A stretch of 36,852 nt of DNA from contig JAJRXR010000053.1 in the NCBI GenBank assembly GCA_024276195.1, positions 1-36,852 on the forward strand. Reading direction: 5' to 3'. A model generated the notes under the pieces. The model did not search any database. It worked only from the letters and a program-made list of their open reading frames with translations, and was not told the DNA's origin. The stretch is from Planctomycetota bacterium. Its GTDB lineage: Bacteria > Planctomycetota > Phycisphaerae > Phycisphaerales > UBA1924. Numbering within the stretch: the stretch's first letter is position 1; every line of letters begins with the position of its first letter. The translations under genes were made by a program, and so were the position numbers. Positions 7,262 to 14,681 of this stretch are shown here, piece by piece.

Positions 7262-8119
7262 ATGCAGGCGCCCATCCGAATCGCAGCTGTCAGCTATCTC
7301 AACACCGCCCCGCTCATCGAGGGCCTCGACACCTGCGCCGATCTCAAGCTCGAGACGCTCGTCCCGGCCCGGATCGTCGATCGCCTGACCCGCACGGGTC
7401 CCGACCGGGCCGACATCGGGCTCGTCTCCGTCATCGACGCCGCCCGGAGCGAGCACCCCCTGGCCCTGCTCACCTGCGGCATGATCGGGTGCGAGGGCGA
7501 AACCCTGACCGTCCGCCTCTTTGCCTCGGTCGAGCCGCAGCGCATCACCCGCCTGCACGTCGATACCGACAGCCACACCTCCTCCGTGCTCGCCCGGGTC
7601 ATCCTCAGCGAGCGGTACGCGGCTGAGCCCGAGATCATCCCCTTCGACGCCCAGGCCTGCGCCCGCGACGGGGCAGACTGGCCCGAGGCCGTGGTGCTCA
7701 TCGGCGACAAGGTCGTCACCTCCGCCCACGCCGCCACGCGGGCCAAGACCCAGATCGATCTGGGCTCCGCCTGGCACGAGCTGACCGGGCTGCCGTTTGT
7801 GTACGCCCTGTGGATGTGCCGCCAGTCCGAGATGGACTCAGACCGGATCCGGGCGGGAGCCGCCCTGCTCGACCGCCAGCGCCGGCGAAACCTCGCCCGA
7901 CTCGACGCTGTCGTCTCGCTCCGGGCCAGCGCCAAGGGCTGGCCCGACGATCTGGCCCGCCGGTACGTAGGCGATCTGCTCCGCTACGACGTCGGCCCGC
8001 GCGAGCGCGAAGGCGTCGCTGTCTTCCTCGCCAAAGCCGCGGCCCTGGGCCTGGCCCCGAGCGCGTCGCCCGTGTGGGCGCCCGCGGACGACCCGGCGCT
8101 CTCCGCGAGCCCGAGCTGA
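7262..8119 (+). CDS. mqnA: Menaquinone biosynthesis protein MqnA (chorismate dehydratase)
   Basis: 285 residues, the usual length for MqnA. The N-terminal IAAVSYLNTAPLIEGL is the family signature. It is followed by a periplasmic-binding-protein-like fold (LVPARIVDRL, DIGLVSVIDA, LLTCGMIGCEGE, VVLIGDKVVTS, LGSAWHELTGLPFVYALWM). MqnA dehydrates chorismate to 3-[(1-carboxyvinyl)oxy]benzoate, the first step of the futalosine route to menaquinone, in the cytoplasm. A menaquinone-using complex I is consistent with the nuo genes later in the window. ATG 7262 is preferred over an upstream in-frame start at 7151, because it matches the family N-terminus and sits 5 nt after a -10-like hexamer. Its stop TGA overlaps the ATG of the next gene (TGATG), implying translational coupling. 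Confidence 0.9.
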   Translation: MQAPIRIAAVSYLNTAPLIEGLDTCADLKLETLVPARIVDRLTRTGPDRADIGLVSVIDAARSEHPLALLTCGMIGCEGETLTVRLFASVEPQRITRLHVDTDSHTSSVLARVILSERYAAEPEIIPFDAQACARDGADWPEAVVLIGDKVVTSAHAATRAKTQIDLGSAWHELTGLPFVYALWMCRQSEMDSDRIRAGAALLDRQRRRNLARLDAVVSLRASAKGWPDDLARRYVGDLLRYDVGPREREGVAVFLAKAAALGLAPSASPVWAPADDPALSASPS

Positions 8120-9795
8120 TGCCCCCGCTGCCGCGACTGCGCATCGGCGCGCTCGACGATCTCGCCAAACAGCTCCGCTTTGCGCCGCGCGAGGCCCTGG
8201 ACCGGCACATCGCCAGCGCCGAACAGCTCGCCTCCGAGCTTGAACCCGCCCGCGTCTACCCCGAAGACTGGTTCATCTTCCGCCTCACGGCCTACCGCCC
8301 CGAGATCGACGAGCCCGCCTCGCTCGTGGGCGAGGCGTTGCTGGGCGATCTCTCCGCGCTCGTCGAGCGTCTGAGCATTGCTGCGGGTCGCACGGGCGAG
8401 GACGCCGGCCCGGGCGCCATGAGCATCGAACAGCTCAGCCAGCGCTGGAGCGTGAGCCGCAAGACGATCGAACGCTACCGCAGGCGCGGGCTTATCGCCC
8501 ACCGCGTGCTCGTCGCGGGCGGCGCCCAGCGCCTGATCTTCCCACTGGCCAACGTCGAATCGTTCGAGCAACGCGAGCGGGCGTTGGTTGCTCGGGCCTC
8601 ATCGTTCACCCGCATCGACGAGCAGCTCAGCGAGACCATCCAGCGCCGCGCGCGCCGGTACCGCGCCTCGCTCGGGCTCTCGCTCAACGAGGCCGCAGCC
8701 CAGCTCGCCCGCAGATACAACCGCTCGCACGAGGGCGTGCGCCAGGTCCTGCGCCGCGCCGACGAGCGAGCGATCAGCCAGGGACATGAGCCCGTCTTCA
8801 CCGAGGCGCCCCCCCCGGATGAGCGCGAGCGCCGCGTCATCCGTCGCGCCGTCCAGCGCGGCATCGAACCCAGCGAGATCGCCCGGCGCACCGGGCGAGC
8901 GCGCGTCAGCGTCGTCCGATCGCTCAACCAGGCCCGCGCCGACCTGCTCCTCAGCCTCGACCTGTCCACCCCGCCGATCGTGACCTTTGAGCGCGACAAC
9001 GCCGCCGAGGTCCTGCTCGCGGGCGAGCCGGTCCGCTCGGGCCTGTGCGTCAGGGCCCCGACCGATCTGCGCGAGCTGAGCGAGGCCTCTCGCCTGCGCG
9101 CCGGCGATGACCCCAGCGCCGAGCGTGAGCGCATCTTCGCGTACCACTATCTCCGCTGGCGAGCCGCGCGTGCTGTCGCCTCGATCGACCGGGCCGCGCC
9201 CTCGGGCGAAACCATCGACGAGTGCGAAACACGCCTCCGCTGGGCCTCACGCCTCAAGGTCTTGCTCGTCGCCAGCCAGCTCCACCTCATCCTCGCCTCG
9301 TTCGACCGGGGCGGGCACCCGAGCGCCGCGATGCCCGCGCCCGAGCTCCGGCGCGCCATCCGCCTCGCCATCGACGCGATCGGGTCCAGCGTGGACCGCT
9401 TCGACCCCTCGCGCGGCGCCCGACTGGCCGCGCCGTGCGCCATGACCCTCTTGCGCCTCACCAGCGCCTGGAAAGACCAGCCCCGCGCCCACTCACCCCG
9501 GCGCGCCGCCCCCCGGCTCTCGCCCGGCACGCCCGTGCCCGACTGGACCCGATCCGTCTGCCCCTGGCAGCGCCAGCTCGACCCCGACCCGAGATTCCCG
9601 GGCGTGCTCGCCCGCCTGGGCGAGCGCGACGCGCTCGTGCTCGCCCGACGGTTCGCTCTGGACGGGCGCCCGCCCGAAACCCTCTCGGCCCTCGCACAGC
9701 GCCTCGGGACCACCCGCGTTCACGCCGCTCGATTCGAGCGCAGCGCCATCCGCGCGGCCCTTAACGCCGCGCGATCCACACACGTTTCAGGATAA
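8119..9795 (+). CDS. Sigma-70-derived multi-HTH protein with degenerate core
   Basis: 558 residues. A helix-turn-helix lies at about 101-131 (SIEQLSQRWSVSRKTIERYR). Two further HTH-like segments are at about 188-212 (NEAAAQLARRYNRSHEGVRQ) and 245-268 (GIEPSEIARRTGRARVSVVR). From about residue 335 the order matches the sigma-70 type I associate with planctomycetes: ERIFAYHYLRWRAA, LRWASRLKVLLVASQLHLIL, then AIGSSVDRFDPSRGARLAAP. The normally conserved F-S-T-Y-A and aromatic residues of region 2.3/2.4 are lost. The C-terminus (LGERDALVLARRFALDG ... TLSALAQRLGTTRVHAARFE) fits region 4. It probably contacts RNA polymerase or DNA, but the altered -10-binding segment argues against an ordinary sigma factor. 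Its ATG overlaps the mqnA stop. Sigma relationship 0.75; function unknown. Confidence 0.75.
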   Translation: MPPLPRLRIGALDDLAKQLRFAPREALDRHIASAEQLASELEPARVYPEDWFIFRLTAYRPEIDEPASLVGEALLGDLSALVERLSIAAGRTGEDAGPGAMSIEQLSQRWSVSRKTIERYRRRGLIAHRVLVAGGAQRLIFPLANVESFEQRERALVARASSFTRIDEQLSETIQRRARRYRASLGLSLNEAAAQLARRYNRSHEGVRQVLRRADERAISQGHEPVFTEAPPPDERERRVIRRAVQRGIEPSEIARRTGRARVSVVRSLNQARADLLLSLDLSTPPIVTFERDNAAEVLLAGEPVRSGLCVRAPTDLRELSEASRLRAGDDPSAERERIFAYHYLRWRAARAVASIDRAAPSGETIDECETRLRWASRLKVLLVASQLHLILASFDRGGHPSAAMPAPELRRAIRLAIDAIGSSVDRFDPSRGARLAAPCAMTLLRLTSAWKDQPRAHSPRRAAPRLSPGTPVPDWTRSVCPWQRQLDPDPRFPGVLARLGERDALVLARRFALDGRPPETLSALAQRLGTTRVHAARFERSAIRAALNAARSTHVSG

Positions 9796-9808
9796 AACCG
9801 CCAACGTC

Positions 9809-11089
9809 TCAGACGCTCGCCAGGCGTGTGCGCACGTTGTCGAGCACGTTCATGAAGTTGATGTAGCTGTCGTAGGGCGAGTCGTACGGGCTGAAATATT
9901 TGTGCACGTCGCCATCGGACCAGAACTTGGTGCACATGTAGTAGAAGTGGTCGCTGGTGGTGAGCTTGCGCCAGTCGCCAATGACGTGCTTCATGGTCTC
10001 GGCCCGCTTCGGGTCGGGCGAAGCCTTGATCTCGATCACGCGGTCCTTGATCTTGCGCTCGAGCCTGTAGGTTTCTTCGAGCGCGTTCCACTGCATCGCG
10101 TTGCCGCGCCACGCGGTCAGGTCGCGCTCCGCGTCGGCCCACGAGATGAACTCGGGCACGTCGTACTCGCCCACGGGCTCGAAGCGTTTGAGCGCTTCGG
10201 TGGGTGTGATAAAGTGGTTTTCGCCGGGCGCGATGTCGAAAATCGCCTCGGGCAGCTTGTCGAGAAACTCGAAGATCCCGGTGTCCGCCCACTGGTGCTC
10301 GCCGAAGGTTTCGTAGTCCATAAACAGGTTGCACAAGAACCCGTCGCCGTTGATCTGGTGGACCCACTTGGCGAACTTCTCCGCCGACAAGGGCCACTCG
10401 CCCCAGCCCTTGTTCGAGAACCGGAACGCGATGTCATCGGAGAGCTGGTAGTTTTTGAGCAGCAGCCCGAACGGGCGCCCGTCGCGCCCGGGCAGCGCCT
10501 CGCCGTCCTCACCGCGCGGCGGCGCGTACACATAGTTGGGCGATCGATACCCCAACCGGCTGTCCACACCCTCGCACAAGCACCCCGAGAACCGTGCGTT
10601 CCCCTCCTCATCCGTCATCGACGCCAGCTCCCGCGCCAGCCCGTTGGAATAGATCAGCTCGGTGTTGCGGAACACCGTCGGCGTCTGCCCGAAAAGATCC
10701 TGGATCTTCTTCGTGTGCATCCCGACCTGCTCGTGAAACTCCTCGCGCGAATAGATAAAGCTCAGCGAGTGGTAGTACGTCTCACCCAAAAACTCGCAGC
10801 ACCCCGTCTCGCTGAGCGCCTGGAACAGCTCGATCACATCCGGCGCGTACTTCTCGAGCTGGTCGAGCACCGTCCCCGTGATCGCGTAGCTCACACGGAA
10901 GTTCCCGTCGTGCCTCCGGACAAGATCGAGGATCTTGCTCGTCGCCGGGCGGTAGCACTTGGCCGCGACCTTCTCGCAGATCTCCCGGTTGGACTTCTCG
11001 TCGAAGTAGAACGGGTCGGTGTTAAAAACGGAGTACCGCTTGAGGCGGTGCGGCTGGTGGACCTGAAAGTAAAAGACAACCGACGCCAT
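9809..11089 (-). CDS. Glycoside hydrolase family 57 (alpha-amylase-like)
   Basis: 426 residues with the conserved GH57 regions. Region 1 is FQVHQPHR (residues 8-15). Region 2 is CCEFLGETYYHSLSF (about 97-111). Region 3 is FRNTELIYSN with the probable nucleophile Glu144. Region 4 is LFMDYETFGEHQW with the probable acid Asp258. GH57 enzymes cleave or rearrange alpha-glucans such as starch and glycogen. No signal peptide is seen, so it is probably cytoplasmic and acts on storage glucan. The start is well supported: GGAGG lies about 6 nt upstream of ATG 11089. It converges with the sigma-like gene, with 13 bases between the stops. The precise specificity (amylase, 4-alpha-glucanotransferase or branching) is not determined. 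Confidence 0.9.
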   Translation of the reverse strand: MASVVFYFQVHQPHRLKRYSVFNTDPFYFDEKSNREICEKVAAKCYRPATSKILDLVRRHDGNFRVSYAITGTVLDQLEKYAPDVIELFQALSETGCCEFLGETYYHSLSFIYSREEFHEQVGMHTKKIQDLFGQTPTVFRNTELIYSNGLARELASMTDEEGNARFSGCLCEGVDSRLGYRSPNYVYAPPRGEDGEALPGRDGRPFGLLLKNYQLSDDIAFRFSNKGWGEWPLSAEKFAKWVHQINGDGFLCNLFMDYETFGEHQWADTGIFEFLDKLPEAIFDIAPGENHFITPTEALKRFEPVGEYDVPEFISWADAERDLTAWRGNAMQWNALEETYRLERKIKDRVIEIKASPDPKRAETMKHVIGDWRKLTTSDHFYYMCTKFWSDGDVHKYFSPYDSPYDSYINFMNVLDNVRTRLASV

Positions 11090-11161
11090 AGCACCCTCCG
11101 AGCGTGTTGATCCGTCCGCTCTATTGTCCCCGCCCGCGCCCCGGGTGCAAGCCCCGATCTC

Positions 11162-12298
11162 TCAGGACTTCATCTGGCTCACCACCGCCACCGCCGCCGT
11201 TGACAGCACCATCACCGGCAAAAACGCCCCGATCCCCGGCGGCACCCCGGGAAGCATCGCCGACGACCCCACCACCCCCAGCAGCAACGCCCCGATCGAA
11301 ATCGGCGCACACTTAAGCGACTGGAGCACCATGTTCGTCGGTACCCGGGTCACAAAGAACGGCAGCGCCATCACCAACGCCAGCAACGACGAGATCATCA
11401 TCGAGATCCGACCCCACCGGATCCGCTGCAGATCCCGGCGCGTCTGGCTGTCGACCTGCTCGCCCCGAGACAGAATTTGCCCGATCTGGGCGAAGCTCAG
11501 GGCGTTGCGGAACTCCTTGTACCGGTTGATCTTCAGCGTCGTCGGGTCCAGGCTCGACTCCACCCTCGCAATCGGCGTCGGCGCCGGGCGCGTTGTCCCC
11601 TCGCCCACACGGATCTCCCGCTGCAGCCCGCCCTCAAGATCCCACCCCCCGTCGCGCCAGACCGCCCGGTCCGCCGTGATCTCGCGGACCGCCTGGCGCG
11701 TCTCCTCGTCGCGCTCGATGATGTAGACCCCCGTGAGCACGTCCGAATCCGCGTCAAACGACACGGCCCGGTACAGCCAGCCCCGCCCGTCCGCCGTCAA
11801 TGGCGCCGCCGTCACCCCGAGCCCGCGCTTGCCCGCGTCCCCGTGGTCCCGCGCCAAGAGCGGCGCCACCCGCGGGATCACCAGCTCCTGGTTCAACGCC
11901 TGCAACGCCGTCATCCCCACCGCGATCACCAGGATCGGCCTGACCACACGGCGCAGCGAGATCCCCGCCGTCAGCATCGCCAGAAACTCCCGGTTGCGCA
12001 CGAGCTGCGAACACGTGAACCCCATCCCCGCGACCAGCACCAGCCCGAGCATAAAGTTGAACAACTGCAGCAGCCGGGGCCACCAGAGGTCCGCGATCAC
12101 CAGCACCGCGATAATCACCCGCCGGAAAAACCCCGGCTCAACCCCGTCGCTCGACGTCCCCAAAACAACTGCGGCCTTGAAGAACCGGTCCACATTCAGG
12201 CTCACGTCGATCACCACCACAAAGCTGAACAAAATCACGAACAGCGTGATCACGTTCGTCAGGTAGAGCCTTGCGATGTAGCGGTCGAGAATGGTCAC
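11162..12298 (-). CDS. LptF/LptG (YjgP/YjgQ) family permease, last gene of envelope operon
   Basis: 378 residues, normal for the family. The N-terminus ILDRYIARLYLTNVITLFVI is the characteristic start of YjgP/YjgQ proteins. Membrane segments cluster at about 10-35, 60-90 and 105-125, then a periplasmic beta-jellyroll-like region (about 150-270), then three more helices at the C-terminus. LptF and LptG form the inner-membrane part of the LPS exporter with the ATPase LptB. Here it is the distal gene of a four-gene minus-strand cluster that begins with a second family member. The GTG start at 12298 fits the family N-terminus. A TAGACT hexamer at 12364-12359, downstream of the PAP2 stop, could give it its own promoter. 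Whether it is LptF or LptG cannot be settled by eye. Confidence 0.85.
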   Translation of the reverse strand: MTILDRYIARLYLTNVITLFVILFSFVVVIDVSLNVDRFFKAAVVLGTSSDGVEPGFFRRVIIAVLVIADLWWPRLLQLFNFMLGLVLVAGMGFTCSQLVRNREFLAMLTAGISLRRVVRPILVIAVGMTALQALNQELVIPRVAPLLARDHGDAGKRGLGVTAAPLTADGRGWLYRAVSFDADSDVLTGVYIIERDEETRQAVREITADRAVWRDGGWDLEGGLQREIRVGEGTTRPAPTPIARVESSLDPTTLKINRYKEFRNALSFAQIGQILSRGEQVDSQTRRDLQRIRWGRISMMISSLLALVMALPFFVTRVPTNMVLQSLKCAPISIGALLLGVVGSSAMLPGVPPGIGAFLPVMVLSTAAVAVVSQMKS

Positions 12299-12377
12299 AG
12301 GTTGGTCACAGGCTGGTCGCGCGATCGGTCCGGGTGGGCGGGCAAAGGGCTTTCGCAGAGTCTACGGGCGCCCGCCC

Positions 12378-13028
12378 TTACACACCGCCCCGGGCCGGCC
12401 TCGCCCCGAGAATGCGACCCAGCCCCCAGGCCACGATCACCCCGATGCTGGCCCCGACCACGACATCCGACGCGAAGTGCGCCCCGCTGAGCAAGCGCCC
12501 GAGCCCGCACCCCGCCGCCAGTAGCAGCATCAGCCACCGCGTTGGCGGGAACAGCACCCCCACCATCGCAGCACCCCCGAACGCGACGGCCGCGTGGCTC
12601 GAGGGCATCCCCAGGTTCCCCCCATCAACAAACCCCTGCAGCAACCCCTTCCAGGTGTACGCCCCATCGTTCTGAATCACGCCATCGCTGACCGGACGCT
12701 CGCGCGAGATAATCAGCTTGCCCAGCTCCGCGATCGCCCCCGCAACCACCGGCGAAACAATCACAAGCAGCCCGCGCCCCATCCCGCGCCGACGGCTCGA
12801 ATCACACAACGCAATCGCCAGCCCGACCACCGCCCACGTCGGGAGATACCCAACCGCCCGAAGAAACTGGTACCAGTCCCGTCGCGCCAGACGCTCCGGG
12901 TCATCGCTGACAAGCAGGTGGAACAGACGCCAGTCCAGCACGCTGCTCAGCACGACGAGCAGAACCATGGCGCCGACGATCCAGATCGTGCGTCGCTTCG
13001 GGTGTGATGCGCGGTGCGCTGCGGTCAT
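12378..13028 (-). CDS. PAP2-family membrane phosphatase
   Basis: 216 residues with several TM helices and the three phosphatase motifs. Motif 1 is K-x6-RP (KLIISRERP, residues 104-112). Motif 2 is PSSHAA (142-147), with Ser in place of the common Gly. Motif 3 is R-x5-H-x3-D (Arg178, His184, Asp188), where His184 would be the catalytic nucleophile. Family members remove phosphates from undecaprenyl pyrophosphate, phosphatidate or lipid A (LpxE/LpxF-like) on the periplasmic face. Its position between an ArnT-like glycosyltransferase and LPS-export permeases makes lipid A or undecaprenyl phosphate the likelier substrate; that is inference from context. It starts 26 bases after the stop of the upstream gene. 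Confidence 0.85.
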   Translation of the reverse strand: MTAAHRASHPKRRTIWIVGAMVLLVVLSSVLDWRLFHLLVSDDPERLARRDWYQFLRAVGYLPTWAVVGLAIALCDSSRRRGMGRGLLVIVSPVVAGAIAELGKLIISRERPVSDGVIQNDGAYTWKGLLQGFVDGGNLGMPSSHAAVAFGGAAMVGVLFPPTRWLMLLLAAGCGLGRLLSGAHFASDVVVGASIGVIVAWGLGRILGARPARGGV

Positions 13029-13054
13029 GGGATCAATGGGCTCATGGGGTCCGA

Positions 13055-14674
13055 TCAGGGCGCCGGTTTCTCGCCCGGGGCATTGTCCCGCGCCGGCGCC
13101 GGTTTGGCAAAGCCCAGAAAGTTCAGCCCGATCAGCGTCGTCCGGTTGGCCTTGGGCTCCATCGGGAGAGGCCCGGCGTCCTCGATCGACCCGAACGCAG
13201 GCGCCCAGGCCCGGATCTGGTGCTCCCCCTGCCCCGTGAAGATCACCGCCGGGCGCCCGAGCAGGCGGGCGGTGACGTCATCGCGCGACAGGTCCGTCTC
13301 GGTCCAGTGGTCGTACTGGCGCGAGCTGCCCCCGATCGCCGTCGCGGCGCAGTACACCGTCGGGCGCCCGGGCAAATAGAACGCGAGCTGGCTCGCCCGC
13401 CCGTAGTGCCCGGTGACATAGAACGCCTCGAGCCCGGTCCGCTCGCGCAGACGCTCGCCCAGCTCCGCCGCCGCCCGGGCGTGCTCGCGCATGCCCGTCA
13501 TCCGGTGGACCGGGATTCGTTCGCCCAACCACGGGACGCGGGCCGCCAGCGTCACGCCAGGCAAAATCAGCACCGTCAGCACCCCCGTCACCGCGCTCGC
13601 CCCCCAGAACAATCGCAGCCACGTCACACGCCGCTGGCGGGCGCTGACGACCATCCACCCCGCCAGCGGGCACAGCGTCACAAACCCGCCCATCGCCCAG
13701 TTGCCCTCCCCCCGCGTGAACACCGTCACCAGCAGATAAAATATAAATATCGGCACAGCGGAAAGGAGCATCAGCCCGGAAAGCTCGCGCGAGCGGCGCG
13801 CCCCGACGGCGCCAGCGACCATCAGCGCCAGCGCCGGCCCCGCGATCGCCGCCTGCAACACCACAAACTCCAGCGTCCACCCGGGCGAGTACGACCACCC
13901 ACCAGACGCCTCCGTCACCCCCTCGCCGCCGGGCGCCCCCAGGTGCCCGAGCAAATGGCGGAATGTCACCCAGTCGTGCTGCGCGTTCCAGATCAGCACC
14001 GGGACCAGCCCCAGGCATGCGATCAAAGCCGCCAGAGCCGCGCCCCTGACCGGGCGGCGCTCGCGCCCGGCTCGCCGGAAAAAATCCATCCCAAGACCAA
14101 CACCCAGCAGCACAATCGTGTACTTGAACAAAAACCCCATGCCCAGCGCCGCCCCCGCGATCACCCAGCCCGGACGCCACCGCTCGCGCGACGCCCGGTA
14201 CCACGCCCAAACCGCGACCGCCCAGCTCGCCAGGTATGGTCCGTCGATCGTCATCAGCACGCTCGTGATCCCGACGCCCGGCAGGCACTGCCACACCGCG
14301 CCCGCGAAGAAACCCACGCGCCGGTCCCCAAACACCCGGCGCGCCAGGTCCGCGATCGCCAGCGTCGAGACCGCGCTCGCCAGCACCGCAGGCAGGCGCA
14401 CCGCCCACTCCACATCCCCGAACAGGCTCGTCGAGAGCCAGATCACCCAGGCCACGCCCGGGCCCTTCGTCGCGTAGCTCCACCCGGGCCTGCGGCTCCA
14501 CTCCCAGTAGTGCGCCTCGTCCTCGGCCAGTGTCAGCTCAGAAAAAAACACCAGCCACACCAGACGGAACGCGAGCAGACCCAGCACCAGCGCCCACAAC
14601 GCCCCTGGGCGAGCCGCCCAGGTAAACACGCTCTGATCGTCGCTGATGCGCACAGGTTGATCGGTCTGGTTCAT
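13055..14674 (-). CDS. GT39/PMT_2-type (ArnT-like) membrane glycosyltransferase
   Basis: 539 residues with about ten or more hydrophobic helices and a C-terminal soluble domain of about 150 residues. The first extracytoplasmic loop carries LAEDEAHYWEWSRRPGWSY, the acidic catalytic-type loop of PMT_2/ArnT enzymes. KGPGVAWVIWL follows, also typical. These enzymes use polyprenyl-phosphate-linked sugars to modify lipid A, lipids or proteins on the outer face of the inner membrane. It begins 7 bases after the large LptF/G-type gene and precedes PAP2, so an operon is very likely. The C-terminal segment (GLEAFYVTGHYGRASQLAFY) resembles the extracytoplasmic tail of family members. Acceptor and donor sugars are unknown. 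Confidence 0.85.
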   Translation of the reverse strand: MNQTDQPVRISDDQSVFTWAARPGALWALVLGLLAFRLVWLVFFSELTLAEDEAHYWEWSRRPGWSYATKGPGVAWVIWLSTSLFGDVEWAVRLPAVLASAVSTLAIADLARRVFGDRRVGFFAGAVWQCLPGVGITSVLMTIDGPYLASWAVAVWAWYRASRERWRPGWVIAGAALGMGFLFKYTIVLLGVGLGMDFFRRAGRERRPVRGAALAALIACLGLVPVLIWNAQHDWVTFRHLLGHLGAPGGEGVTEASGGWSYSPGWTLEFVVLQAAIAGPALALMVAGAVGARRSRELSGLMLLSAVPIFIFYLLVTVFTRGEGNWAMGGFVTLCPLAGWMVVSARQRRVTWLRLFWGASAVTGVLTVLILPGVTLAARVPWLGERIPVHRMTGMREHARAAAELGERLRERTGLEAFYVTGHYGRASQLAFYLPGRPTVYCAATAIGGSSRQYDHWTETDLSRDDVTARLLGRPAVIFTGQGEHQIRAWAPAFGSIEDAGPLPMEPKANRTTLIGLNFLGFAKPAPARDNAPGEKPAP

Positions 14675-14681
14675 GGAAAGA

